Shown: positions 25,101 through 40,100 of the stretch, piece after piece
Numbering within the stretch: the first letter of the stretch is position 1
Layout of the letters: every line of letters starts with the position of its first letter
Translations under genes and position numbers: made by a program
From: Paragonimus westermani
Lineage: Eukaryota; Platyhelminthes; Trematoda; Plagiorchiida; Troglotrematidae
DNA length: 64,000 bases
Direction: 5' to 3'
NCBI GenBank assembly: GCA_008508345.1
Contig: QNGE01000748.1
Location: 168,383-232,382, forward strand
The notes under the pieces: model-generated
Told to the model about the DNA's origin: nothing
Databases searched by the model: none
Seen by the model: only the letters and a program-made list of their open reading frames with translations

Positions 25101-28100
25101 TCCCATACTACTTTCCGGCATTGCCAATTGACGGATTTTAAACAATGCACACAAAGTTAGACGCCGTCTTACTCTTGGCTAGTGTTCGGGGTGCATTTTT
25201 TGGCTCAAAGCGTAAACCGTCTTAACAACAATACGGTGTTTAAGCAGTACTGTCAGACAGTGTGGCTGCGATGGTTGTTGACCGGCTAGTATAGGCATCA
25301 TGCTGCATTCGCAACGATGGAAGGGGAGGAAATGAAGAATGCTCCAACTTCCACACCTTGAGCATTATGCTTTAATTCAAGATGAGGGAAGCATAGCCAT
25401 AAAGTGATTAGGATGACTAACAATATAATAACACACTCGTTGGCAAGTGATACGCAACGAATTGGAAATATTTTATAGTCCACCATCAAGTACTTGGCGG
25501 TACAAATCTCCAGACAGGTATTGCCTCATCGTTCACTGTCTTGATTAATAACCATAGCTCACAACTTCTGCAACACTGTGAAGCCTTATCGGTCAGCTGT
25601 CTACAGCCAGCCTTGTGAACTCAATAACAGTTTGTTGTCAATCCTTCGTTGTCGTGGGTTTAACTATAGGCAGAAGTTACCATTCAGATCGATTTTCACT
25701 TATCATTTAAAAACTGGTGTTTTTGTTCTCACTCTATTTGCGAGATGAATTCGCGGTTCAATTTGTTTTTAGATAATCCAAAGTTCGAAGGAGGCAATAT
25801 TTCATATCTGTCAGCAATTTCTTCAACACTAAAATCACTGAAAGTCTTCAAACCCACCACTGGCTGTCCGGGTACAGAGGCCCGTTCAAGACGGACCTTA
25901 CTTTCGTTTGTACCCTTAATGTTAGTGGCCTTGCAGACGTATTCATCGTAAATGAAGTGTTCCGTGTGACGACAAGGTGTAACCTGCAACCAAGATTGGC
26001 TCCAATTCCAATGATCCCACGAAATTATATTGAAAGTTGAGTTGACCGCGTTCAGAATTTGTTCACCTCGACGATACCAGGTCCTAGAATTCAATAAACG
26101 GAGTAACTACTACATTCAGATGTCCGGATGCTTAAAGCACGTTGAACGCCAACATATTTATGACATCCATTAACACAATGTAGATAGCAAAATCGTTTTC
26201 GAGGATTTATCAGTGAGATAACCATAACAAATCGTGGGGTTGAAAAAACGAGGTAACTTCTTCGAGGGTCGTGTAACGAATAAGTTGGATAGGAACAGGA
26301 GTGATAGATAAGTGGAACCACAGCCGCGGCATGTTACCGTTGTCTGTTCCTCTGGGAAAAAATCATTGCTGTTCATAATACGACATTTATTTGAAAATGC
26401 CCACGAAGATTACTGAGACTGACCGGGTCGCAAAATTGATGACACTTTATACACTAACAGTGGTTTTGTACCTGTGTGAAATCATCCAAATTACTATGAT
26501 ATTCAGGTTTATTTACGTGGTCGACGGAGCTCGTTCCAAAAAGGTCGTAGTTGACTGATTGGTAGTCACTTGTTTCACTACACTCCGGTATACACATACA
26601 ATAATTTTGATGTGATATCCGGATTATCACTGTTAACTGCCGATGGTCTTGGAGAGCACGGCACAACCACATCTAGAAGTATCATTTTACAAACGGATCG
26701 TGTCTCATATAAATCATTTAGACAGCACACGGCAGAATATCCTGAACGCAAACGTATACACCCGGGTTATCGTGGAACAGAGACATGGGTGGAAAAGCAC
26801 GCCCATAACAACTACTCACACACTGATGGAGGGATTTTACTGATTCCACTTTCCCGCTCCACACTAGGCAGGCAGGAAACTTAATGCATCAGCACAAAAC
26901 ACTTTAAGGCTTTATAGATAAAAGCTGATGGGCAACTTGTAAGATTGTCTCTTTGTGAAGCGGAACATGACAATGAATGAAATTACACTGTCCATCATGA
27001 TTTGTTTCATGTCGATGAATAGAATAGATTTCGATCCAGTAGTGCAGCTGATGAGTAGATTTGTAAGGTTTTTTAACCACTGTCACATGTCAAAGCACAC
27101 ACAGATTAAATGATGCCTTTTCGGTAAAATTCACTGTAAAGAGAATGCTCGTATCACACTTTTACATTAAATCAAAAACGTCCGGTTAGATGACAGTCTT
27201 CCTATCAGAAGTTGTTACACGCACGCTGTACACAAAGGTTCGCATATACGATGCTTACACTAGACGTTTGAAATGGACAGTACATCGTTTAATTGTTTCA
27301 TGAACAGTCTTGAAAGAAACCACTGGATTCAGACCCAAGATGATTGTCTGTGCACCATGGAGTGAAGAACTCACTCTTTTTATACACACAATACTGACTG
27401 TGATACACCGTTCACGCTGTGGCTAAGCTTGATCGCGGAGAAGTCGAAACACTACGAGATTGTTCCACGGAAAATACACAAACAGAGGAATGCCATCAAG
27501 ACCACTGAGGGCACGACCGACGCGTGTGTAAAGCTCAAAGCCTATTCGTTGTTAATCGATGTGGATAGGAAGTTTGACAAACAGAGAAACCGAAATCTTC
27601 CTTCATCTAGCCAATGACGAATAGGGAGACGAGTTAGCTGGCTTCAGAGCTAACCGAACGCGGCGTTCATAATACAGTGTGTTGTCGTACATGTACGTGA
27701 TAGGTACACAGAAAATAGATTTCCTTATACATAACTGTCGTTTTAGAACCGTTTTCCATTAACCGGTTAGGACTCAAAGGTATTGCCAATTAGCGTGTTA
27801 CAGAAGAAAGAATTGATCTTTACGACAATGAATTTCAGCAAAGTTATGATGACTGACCATGTCGGATGTGGCATACCGAACGAGCCGCAAGTTAGATTAG
27901 TTGCATTATGGCGCCAACCAAACCGTAGGGTAGACCACTCATCCAAACTATTTGTTGGGTGGCCCAGACGAAGCATTTGAGGGCGCTGCATCACTTGAAT
28001 TGTAGTGTTCCAGTACCGAACGTAGCCCACATTGTGAGCATAACAGGTGTAGTTCCAAGTGTCCTGATGTCTAGAAGAGTAGAGAAGGGCAGCAGATGAT

Positions 28101-31100
28101 GAGAAAAGATCCACGTGGAATTTTCAACTTTAAAATAAATTGGGTTGATAATGGATGTACAAATTAGTAAACTATAATGTGACACCCGGTTGTAAACTAC
28201 ACGTCATGAATGACTTGACGTTCAGTCAACCTGAACCAGTGAGCTTCGTCGAATCTGCCAAGTAAAATTTTTATTACTAATAGACAATCGAGGGTTGTTA
28301 AAAATATTAATGGATTTGATAAGTCGAAGTGGTGGGTTGGGCATTCAGTAGTTCATCGATCTGGGCATTTAGACTGCAAATGCTTCACGGTCTAACGAGG
28401 TAACATCGTAACTGTGTCAACATAGCAACACAAACGTTTGACATCAGTGTTCAAATTTCACACCCGTTGTTGACGTCACCCGGATCAGTGATGAACCGCT
28501 TGCAACATCCACTAGACCACGAACTTGAGATAACTCCTAGGAATGCTAAAAGAATTAAATTGAGAACCGTTCGAACGTCTTACTCAATTTTCGCATTATA
28601 TGCACACAAAGACCGTTTAACGCAAAAAAAACACGTCAACCTGTACCCACAGCAGGCTGGCTAAGCTCTCCATATAATGAACATGTTCGGGAAACTCACG
28701 TTGTATTGTGTATGGTCAAATAAAGGTTGTGATTTAGCCGATCCTCTTCATCCAACTCCAAGCGTACTTCAATACGACTGTCGTTTGGTTGCGTTCCGAT
28801 CACGTACGATTCGTTACTGTACAACCTCTGGTAATATAGTTCTAGCGGATCGGTCGCGCGCACTTTACACTGTACAGTTACGCTATCACCTGATTGGATG
28901 ATGTGGATATGGTAAAGGGTACGGAAGTCAGTTCATGAAGAATGACAGTATCGCCTCAAGTCACGAACTTCACCTACGAACACACCTCAGTATATTCATA
29001 CTGGCGTTTAGGCCCGTTAAATGGTGGTAGGATGTCACGCAATACAGTCGAACACCAGTAAAAGTGCCACCTATTAACATCGCCTGGAAAGCGTTGTTAA
29101 GCTGGGTGGCACCACTAGAGGACTAATCATAAGACTAAACAAAATTCAGCGGGTATCTTCCAGAATATGAACTAAAATTGTACCGCTAACAAAAATGTAC
29201 ACCAATAAATACCATTCACATTTACAGTATTACATACAAATCACATTATAAATTCGGTGTCCTCTAGGAATACCATGATGATTATCCCCAGAAATATATT
29301 CTTCAAAATATGAACTCTGACCTATTCTACGTAGCTGCCTTAATCAGTCGCACCATATATTAACACATACGTGCGTGAGCACTTCTCGACAGGCTACACG
29401 AAACAAAGGACTGTGAACACAACGCAAGATGTAATCACTAAAATTAACAGGCAGTTGCTAAGTCACTATCAAGAAACCAAACAATCTAAACAACAGTCAC
29501 AAACAAAAGTGGTTGTACGTTTGCACATGATAGTTCGGCTACATCTAATGTGAGGTCAGTAAAGTATTGTTTCATCACACGTGGATAAGAGTCAGATTCA
29601 GGCTTTCGCAAAGATACCCATTACAGTTAGAATGAAACTGGAGCGAAACTCGATCTAGTGCTCATTGATGGAATGGGTTGGCTCCAAAGCTGCAATCAAA
29701 TATGAACAGTTATCACTTTTCAAGCTGACCATCACTCACATTTGATCGCAGTCTTCACATTCAGATAGACTTTCCAGCCAGCCTCTTTCGAAAAGAAGCA
29801 CTAGACTCGAGTTTCGCTCTGATTAGAGCCCGTCAGTAGAGCTCATCAGTAATCTAAAATATCGCCTTGCAGGTTTAATGAGTTCTGTGATCTCGACCTG
29901 TCTCGGAAGTCCTAATCGCGGGGTTATCGATTGGAGTTAACAGGACAGTAACTGTGTCTCCTCTCGAGACGATCGGGCAACCTGATCATTGCGCACAAAC
30001 GAGAGTAGTTGAGCGTTCAGATTTGATAATTCGGTCGTGCCTAATGTGAGGTCAATGACGCAGTGGTTAACACGGTTGCCTCATGATTGGAATGGCCGAA
30101 GTTCAAATCCCGGCCGTAGCAAGGATACGCACTACTGACGAGCTCTAATGAGATCGAAACTCGAATCTAGTGCTTGTTTTCGAGAGAGGGTGACTGAAAA
30201 GTTTATCTGAATGCGAACGCTGCGATCAAATGTGAGTGATGTTCAACTTGAAAATAAACCAAATCCCCGACTACTCATCAGTTATCACTCTATCTCCTTA
30301 AGGCACATATATGTATGTATGTATATATAACAACTTACCTAGTTTAAGCCAACTGGTACCAGCATCACAACGAACAGAATTGAAAGGAAATATCAAAGAA
30401 AATAAACAGATGGTAACTCACAGACAACGAGTGAATGAATAGACTAATGAATGACAAAAACTAAGTAGGAGAACCCACTGACTCAAAAACCAAAAACTGC
30501 TGTCTACTAGCTCCGACCATGTTCAGTACTTTTTTCGATCTAAGGAATTGCTGTATTCAGTGCCCCAGGTGTGATACTTGAAATGTTCTATTCAAGCGAC
30601 TCTTGCATACCTCAAACCTCGTATCATACGCTCGACATCATACTCTCATTGCCGGTATAACTCAGCAATCAGTATCCTAAAGGTTGGACGTGCACTCCTA
30701 ATGTACATCTTTTAATTTATGTATTTCAAGGGAGATTTGGAGTAATCGATCGTCTACTGAATGTCTCTCAAGTCACGAAATACATTATTGTCTCTCACAA
30801 TATTAAATGAGTATAAGAATAATTACATATATTGCACATCGCATATCGGCGGAAAATGACAAACCAGTTTGTTAGGTGACAACTCTTTCGAGCCCACCAG
30901 TAATCGGCTGGAAGGTAGACGTACCGAGATCTACAAAACGATTCATCGTAGTCAAGGGGATGAGATGTGGGGGAAGCGTGACATTAATCTGCAACCTAGC
31001 TTCGTCGAACATCCCCATCGAAGACTGATCGTAGACGTTCGGCACGGACACCAGTGCTCGACAGATATAAATATCTGAGTCCTAAAATTAAGTTAGGCTG

Positions 31101-34100
31101 AAATTTACAAAGAAAGACCAACACAATGAGACAGAGATCAAGTGAGTTGGAGCTAGAAAAGGTGGCCAGCACCTCAGGAGACTTACTTTGACCTATCACG
31201 GAATGGTGAAACGTTCAAAATACTTTTATGTCCGGTTTGGTATCACGGAAAACCCTACGTTAGTGTTTAGACTGGAATTTCTTATTCACCCCTCAATGAA
31301 CAAAAAAACATGGGTGGGTGAAGGGTTCTCTTAGAAAGTTATTCTAAACAGTCATCTACAGATAACCAATTTGGAATGATTGACGTTAGGGTTCTCTTAT
31401 AAACAGAGATCCCCATATACTTGAATGTTGGCCTTAAGAGCATTTGCCGATAGTTTACAAACGAGAAAATCGATCATAGTGTACGCCAATCCGGGAAATT
31501 TGACGTCAAACAGATATTCCTCGAGCAAATCATAAGATTGACTTTTTTAAACTGAAGTTTAAACCGGTTCTTGCAGATATTCAGGTGCCCACTCGGTTAA
31601 CGGTGCGTTGTAATCGTATCCAGGTCAACTTCTTGTCACAGTCCTTGGCTACATTTAAAAGTCAACTGCCTTCATTTCTCCTTGTTTCTTTCATCGTGAG
31701 TAGGGTTCCTTGAAGAAAATTCACTTAGCTCGTCAGCTGCAAGTTCTACTAAGAGATCATGATATTGTACATGCTGACTGAAAGCAGAGAAGAAACTGTA
31801 GAGTCACAGTAAAAGTTTCTTGATAAACAACAAGCAATATGCTCTCCGGAAATGATAACAACTTTGTCGACACATTATGGCCTTTATCGGATAAACGTTT
31901 ACAATCAGTATACAGTAAATGAAACTCCTCTGGTAAAATTGCAAAAATCATAATGTTTCGCCTTTAGGAAACAAAGGTGACCTTATCCCCTAAAATTGTA
32001 CTGGGACTCTCAGGAGGAAAGTGAGGAAGTACTGCAATCTGACTCTTCAAATAAGCAAGGGCCGATGTACACTAACCTCTGGGAATTGAGCTCGGGCAAT
32101 TCGAAGGGTGCCGACCTGATGGTTTGTATTGACAAAGTATTTGTGCGGATCCAACCGGTTAAGTTCGATTTGTGGGTCCCGAAGGCGGTACCAGCGAACT
32201 GTGGGTGGTGGATTACCTTCGGCCAGGCATTGTAAATATGCTTCCCGATTGCAGACGACTGCATTCTCATACGGACCTGCAATCACCGGTCCGTAAGTGA
32301 TGCGGGGTCGACTATGCAGTGATGAAAATTGTAAACAGAAAGAGAGAGGACAGATCTAACACCTGACAAAAACAGCATCAAGTAATCAACGATCCAAACT
32401 GTAACGTAAACATGAACCCAACAGGTGACATCCGAATTTCTGGTATGAGGGGTAACACCGGATTGAGCAAACGGTTCAGTCAGACCCACCGGGATTTTGT
32501 TCGACAGTGGATCGATCCGGTTCTTCTCTGCTGCTTGACGCATACGGCTGATAGCAATCAATGACAAACTCATTTTGTTATATACCCATGTAGTGGGACA
32601 AGTGAAGACATGTTACTGTGAAGAGAATCATCTCAAACGTAGTTTTTGTTCAAATACTTGTAAGTATAGTGAAAATCTGGGTTCTATTTCCAGGAGTACC
32701 AAATCACCACTCATCACGTAAGTAAATCTACCCAAATGTGTGTAGCCCGTCTCTCATCATGTGGCCGTTTCATAATGATGCGTCTGAAAGCAGCATTCTT
32801 GAAGGTGATTGCACAAAGTCCAAAACACCATGAACATTCGCAAACTTCTTAATATAGAAATGCCCGTGAATGCCTTGGAGTTTGTGCGATGAAGTTTTCA
32901 GTCTACTTTGTGGGTGATCAGGATGGTTCTCGTCAAGCGATAGATGTCTACGGAGATCTGGGTGGCTTACAGTTAAATCATTATTCGCCCTTTCATCGTT
33001 GTGGTCAAACTTTGATGCACTTGAAAAGTGACAGATGTCCGGACTGTGTAACCTGGCCACTGCAGATTGCACATTTATTAATAAACACGTATGAGAACGG
33101 ATCAACTGTTTACATCTTCACCAACGACGTGGAAATGCTCGGCAGCTTAAAAGATCGGCTCACCTGGCCATATTGATCAAAGCATTGGTAGGTTTAGCTA
33201 CCCACATAGAACTAGACAGCGCAGTTTCAAAAATATCGATCAAAAGTCCGAGTATCAGGCGAATTTCGTAGCCAAAAAGACATAACTCAGCAACGCTAGA
33301 TTACCTAGTTCTCTCTCGTGGTACCCAAACCAGACCAGTCCTAGCAGGCTATCATTAAGGAAATCTAAAAAAACTGTCAACAGTCAAGTTCCAGTAAAGT
33401 GTCCTCGACCGGGTAAAACACCCAGAACAGAATATCGGGTCGCATTGAAGCGTTCGACATGGAACAGGCACTATTAAGAACACGCCGGATTAACGTTTCA
33501 TGAACACGTCGTGTGATGCAGCAGCATCACGGCTATCATAAAACAGGATCGATTACGCTGTCACCCAGGTCTTTTGCTATAGGTGAAGCTTTTCGATAAG
33601 AAAGTTGCCACACACACACTGAGAGAAAGTTCGACATTTCAAAACTTCAAAGCTATGGCAGATTTAATAATATAGCTGTCGAGAGGACAACACACCGAAT
33701 AAACAGTACATGGGTGGACAAAATCGCACATCAAAAGCGACTTTCGATGACATAGGGGACAACCTAACTGATTTGTCCAGAAAAGCGGCAACAAGTTAGA
33801 ATCAAATCAGAGAGACTACTGGCTCACAAGTCATCCGGCCAGATGTGATATCTCGATCTGTCTGAAAAGCTGTGCAACTAACTTGGCAACACCATGAACA
33901 GCCCTTTTTAGTCGTTTTTTTCTTCTTCAATAAACCGGCTCTCTATCGAATGCCTCGGAAGAGTTCACGACTACTTAGTCTCAAAAGGAGGAAACAGCAA
34001 ACTAATAGTGTTTTCATTGACGTTCCCCAAAATACTGAAAAACTTCCTGGATGGCCTTTACGAGACAATGCGGCACAGTTCTAACGTATTACTAGACAGA

Positions 34101-37100
34101 AGTGCCGCATTTTTGACGAATACTCACGTATCACAAACTTGCTTTTCTCTGGTGACTTCTAGACGAAGTCTGCCGACGTGAGATTAGCCAAAGATGTGAA
34201 CAACTCCAATTTTTCGAAAGCTTCTGACGGAGTTAATCATTTTATCCGCATAGGGTGACTCTACAATATGATCTTGATGCGGACTTTCTCAGAATAGTCA
34301 GGATTACTGTTGAGTAGTATTGGATTTTAGTTTATAGAAATCGAGCCACTTGCAATTGGTCGCAGTTGTGCCTTCACATATAATTATTTAGTCGTGCCAG
34401 ATGTGAAATCAATGGAGTAGTGGTCAACACGGTTGCTACAAGAAAGCGTGGCCGCAGTTTTAGTCCCGGCCGTGGCAAGGATGTGCACCGTTGATGAGCT
34501 CTAGCAAGAGCAAAACTTGAGTCTAATACTTTTTTCCGAAATGGGGCGACTGGAAAGTCCATGGAATCGCGACAGCTGCGACCAACTGGCAGGATTGCGT
34601 AATCGAACGTAGGTTTAATGTCAAGATGAAACGACGGTTATTCGGCTGATGTATTGCGTACAATGGCGCTCCGCAACGGTTCACTGTGGGATTCCTGATG
34701 TCTATTCATTTCGTCTTCGATCTACTCAGCCTAGTGAAATCACCGATGCTGTTGTACGCAGACTCGAAATCGTTACAAACTGTAGAACCTCCGAAAGGCA
34801 AGGAACCTCCACGGAACAATTACGACTGTCTAAACCAGGAACAGCGGATTGCCATGCAAAGTCCACAACTGTAAAATAATACACATTAGCCACTAACATT
34901 AGACCGGCCATTAATTTGGAAACAATAAACTGCCTGTAGACGTGTGCGAACGAGACCTAGGAACCTTGCTGATAGACAGCTTAAGTCAGCGAACAGCTAC
35001 AAGCGAAACTGCGCCTCTTAGAAAGAATCCATGGAATAAACCAGCCTGCAGCCTTTTTCATCGTATTCAGCACCCTAATGTGTCCACGTATCAGGACGTC
35101 GTTATCTTAAAAACATTTAGCACCTGTTAGGAGTATTCAGACAGCAGCCATTGGAAACACCGAGGAACTCCGAGAAACCCCTTACCCAAAGAGGCTGGTG
35201 GAAATGGGTTACTTCTCCATAAGTTGTAAGACACAGTAGGGGCGACTAATTTCCCATCGGATTGTTACGCAACTTATTACAAAAAGACGAATGCCTAAGT
35301 AAATGTCTAATGGACTGTATGCTGGGACCAGAAGACTACAGTGCGCACAGAACTACTTCACAGGTAAAATTCATTCATACAGGAAGACTCATCTGAACAT
35401 TGTGGTCAAGCCTAAAACGGCCGATATTTTTGAATATGTTGTAAACCATCGAAAAACTACATAGGTTTGCTCATCGTATAATAGTGCTTTTGACAGAAAT
35501 CGAGTTCTCCTTTCAGTAACAGAGTAAACAGCAAATCTTGATCCCGAGAATAACGCGACTGTCCCCAGGATTTACTCGAAAGTCAAAGCAAAAGACGAGT
35601 GCAAAAAAACCTTGTTCTGCACCAAGAACGTGTGCCACAAGAGAAATATAACAGGGTATTTACATGATACATATGGGGCTGCAACTCTTCTAGAATCAGA
35701 GGATCAAAAGATAATTACCGAAAATAGTAGTTACAGTCAGTAAACAAACAATGAGCATAGCGGAATAAATCTTGAAAAGATAAACAAAACAGTGAATGTT
35801 ATCCCTCGACTGTTCTGGATAATTCTGCTCATTCTGACTGGGTAATATGGTTTTCTTGAGGAAAATGGCGGTTTCAATCGAAAGAAGAGGATTCCTTAAC
35901 AGAATATTTACCCCGATTGGCATGTATGTGAGAGACAACCTGTACTACACGTTCCTTGGCCAACATTCTAGCCCACTCACTACCAATTTATCAAACGTGT
36001 CTGTCTGATGGGCTGTCGATTCCATGTGTTCCAATGTTGGATGTTGACAGACCACACGCCAACGGTTTTAACCAAATTTACCCTTAATTTCAGTCAATTG
36101 TCCTATACACACAAATCGTCTAACACAAGTTTCCGCGTCCGACACGGGGACAGGAACGCGCAACCAAAGATCTCTCTTCTTCCTGCAGCAACCTAGAAAA
36201 GATGAGATTACAAATAATTAACAAAAATGAATGCCGAAAATCTCGGTTACGAACATTTTTGACCAGTGCTTTATGAGTCAACAGCAATTTGAATTCTCCT
36301 GAGCAAAATCTAAAAAGTCTTGTCTGGCAAAAATCAAGGCTGAGTTTTGTACTAGTGTGCCACATACACCAGTTTCGTGTTCACCAAGAAACTGCGTAGT
36401 GGACTGTGAGTTTGTACTTTTCGAAATTGAAAACAGCCAACAATCGAGAGTGACTAACAGTTAAGAGGAAAGAAACAGAATAGAAAATGCCACAAAACCC
36501 ATTTTTTATATGTTGGTCATTCCCCTAGTAAGCGTGCACTCACACAATCAATCCAGCCAACCCAGGTTGGGGTTTTGTCGTTTTTGGACCTCGCATTCAC
36601 CACAGTCTGGAACTGAGTCCTAGCTTACGTTTTCACAAGGCAACCGTGAGTACGGTTGAACCATTGACATCACACTGGGCACGGTCGACTCACATTTTTT
36701 GTGCGTAACCTTCGCTTACTCGATCGCTTCCAGGGAGGACATAGTAATTGACTTGTTACCTTCAAACGATTAGCATTCGAAAGTTTATCCGGAGGTAAAA
36801 ACTGATGTCAGTTGCAAGCGAATAGTATTACCGAATATTAATATTTGACTGCCTGAACAGAAACCGGTTTGTAAATTGTGGTCTGATTGGCAGTAAATAA
36901 ATGGAAGGAGATAGTGTGTTGGAGAAGAATGGATGTCAATAACTGAACGGAAGGCCCGGCAAGTAAAATCAGTTTCGTGAATATAGCAACCTATAGGGAT
37001 TCAAGGTCGTGAGGGATTGGTTACGTGGCTGCCGGTCTTTTTATCGTGCAGACCTGAAAGTGACGAGCAGCCTGGTAACAGTTTGCGTTTAATATAAAGC

Positions 37101-40100
37101 GTGAAAAACATGTGGCAAACGTTGTAACAGCTGGTGACAAGTTTTCTCCAACTTGTAGAAAAACATAACCCATAACCTGAAATTTTGAAAGGGTAACAAT
37201 AATTCTAACCAATGTAGACAAGAATCAACAATGATAGAAGGTTAATAAGAACAAACAGAGAGCAGAAAGCAATAAATGAGATGTGCAAATGTAGAAAGCA
37301 GAGTAGAAAAGAGGCAACCACGTGATCCGTCTTGACTGACAACTCTAACGAATTTGGTCTGTATTTTCAAACACTGTTACTATTAGTGTTGAACCCTTTT
37401 GTGCGTATCGAATGCTCGTCAGCTCCCAGCTAATTTGATGAAGAGGGCTCGGAGGTAAAACAGACAAACGCAAATGATAAACGCTTAACAGCGTCAAAGT
37501 TTACCTTCTCAAACGTTCGCTTCCTATATTTATAAACTTGTTTCACATTTAAATGAAACCACACCTAGAGAAATTGTGTCACTCCACGACAAATGACGAG
37601 GCTGGATCACTTCTTGCAAAGCCCACAAGAAATTATCTGTAGCCAAGTTTCGGCCGAAGAAATCGGCAGTTGAGAAGAGAGAAACGAAGATTTCAATTTC
37701 TGTTAAAGACAACTTCGTTTCTTCCTTATACATCAAATAATTTTTTTCACAAGGATCCTAAAAAAAATATGCACAGAAATAATTGGTATCTCTTAGGCCC
37801 CTCAGACCGGATGTGAAGCGTATGTGGCTCTCATTTTGCATACACCACACGTCCGCGTAGGGGCATTCGTCCTTGGCTATCGACCTTTGCTTAATAAAGA
37901 TATCCCTTCTAGTGGCCTATTCTCACACAAGCATGCCTATTCTTCATATACCTGGGCATGTGAACAGGAAATCAGCAACATAACCAATTTTAATTTGCCT
38001 TGGAAATGGCGGTGTTTTTGGACTTTGTGTTAATACCGAATGGGTTTATCATTGTTGAAGAACACTACACGGACACTACCGCACAAAGTGCTGAAGGGTT
38101 CTGTGGTGTGCTCTTGCTTCGCTTGTCCTAATACCCTTCAAAATAATAATCTTAGATGCAAAGATGCCCATAATTCCACGCAATTGGTAATTAATCGTTC
38201 GAGGTGATGCCGGAGATGTTCTGTGGGATTGGGATCAAATGAAAAGCAGACCATGGCAAACAATCAGTAATATGAGACGCTTTAAACGCCCCTTAGTGTT
38301 TCTGATGGTTGGGAACATATCAATACAAAAACGCCCCTTAGTGATTTACGTCAGCGGGTCAGCGTATAACCACTTTAGCCAGAATGACTGGAAACTATTT
38401 TGAAAATGACCTTGCAGCTCATCCAATTAAAGATAGGGTTAAGAAAGACCAACAAACTTCTCCCAGTCGACTAGAAAACAGGCTTGCCCATAAACGAAAC
38501 CATTTTCGTCGAATATTGTAGAACTATTGGTGTTTCCTGTTATCACGTATAGTGGTGTTCCATGGATATCCGCTGCCAGCTATCAACTTGTGATTACCGG
38601 TAGCTTCGTAACACAGCAGACACTTCTGCACAGTCCTATTGACTGCATTCGAGGATTTCCATATCCGTCATCATCATCATCATAGACAGCAATACATCAG
38701 TGGTTCACACCAATGCTTAACTGCCACACAACCATGAAGGAAAAGCAATCCCTATATAGAAAGAGAGAAGGAAAAAGAAGGGGACAGGAAGGGACCTAAC
38801 TACTGAAAAAGACTACGTCCCTATTCAGACATTCAGCATCAAGGTGCCTACACCTTGCAAACAACACAACCGAGCTGCAAGTGAGAGTAAGGCGTCATCA
38901 GCGAGACAGCTTCCTTACGGCTTTCACTGCCCCAGACCACTCTGGTGCTAATGAGCCGTCTGCTTTTATGTTTTGTTCTGCCCAACATGTTAAACGTGAC
39001 GAAACTTTGTTTTTGTTCGACCAAGTTGGTGACTGGGTTAGCGAGAAGTAATCAGTAAAATCATGCAATCGATCAGCATCATCATCAACAAGAACCTACT
39101 TTATTCATAGTGAATGAGTGGAAACTACCACTGTTTTGCGAAACAAAGGTTAACCACCACTGGACATCACTTACTCATTAGGCTCACGTTACTCATACTG
39201 TCCTTATACTGTTTCAAGGACGGTTTACGGTTCTACCACTAGATTAAAAACCCAATGTCATGATTATCCCACCTGTCGTAGTGTGGTTTTTAAATATTTG
39301 CTGTAATGATAACAGATTAAGAGTTAACCGCAACTAAGTCAGTTTATCGTAATCGAACAAACTGGCTACACACTATGAATGAGTTTAGGGAACAAACGAT
39401 GTAAAAATCGTTTAGCTTAGCCCAGCTTGCCCTAAGGATAACTAACATGCCTTATTCAAGATTCACTACAGCCGTAAAAGATGTGCCCATTTACCCTGAC
39501 CTCCGTTGAATTGGAGACCAGAGATAACTCGTGTAGACTTTCGGATATTTAGGAAACGTCTGTCAATTTTTCCAATACTGTTTGCAGACATGGAAAAGTA
39601 AGATGTGAATTTACGGTGTACACTTTTGGAAAAAGTCTGCCACCAAAATTCTGGGCTTACTGACGAAAACAAGACTCAAAGTTGCCCGTACTTAAGACTG
39701 GTTAGCTCTAACATAGCGAGAAAACCGTGCACATGGGAACACGTAGTCCAACAGGGCTGTTATCATATCTTATCGATCATCTTTTGTGCGACCACCTCAA
39801 AACAGTGCCGTGGATCTCAAGTCACACGGCACACTTACTCATAATAAGGCCGGACGACTCTATCAATTCTGATCGCCGGATCACATTAACGTCTACTTCA
39901 GTTGAGTACACCTCACCAGTTACGCACGACTTTCTAAAGTAGCTGCACGTGTTAAGTAGTCACTTCTTCACGGATTGGCGGGTGTCCAGTTGAGAAATGA
40001 TTTGCAGTACGCATGCAATCTTCACTCAACACAGACAAACTTAATGCAATCAGCTATGAGCATAACCAAAAACTCTGGTATACGTTACTTATATAAACAC

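Noticed and set aside
25745..25951. Plus-strand 68-aa ORF
   Set aside because: It lies antisense to adhesion exon 7, which has clear Ig5/FN3 content and splice sites.
32889..33176. 95-aa plus ORF and the overlapping 111-aa minus ORF
   Set aside because: No domain on either strand, no splice sites that fit the adhesion gene, and no match with the repeat families here.
38669..38683. CRISPR-like or structured array at the CATCAT run
   Set aside because: It is a trinucleotide microsatellite at the start of an interspersed repeat; there are no spacers.
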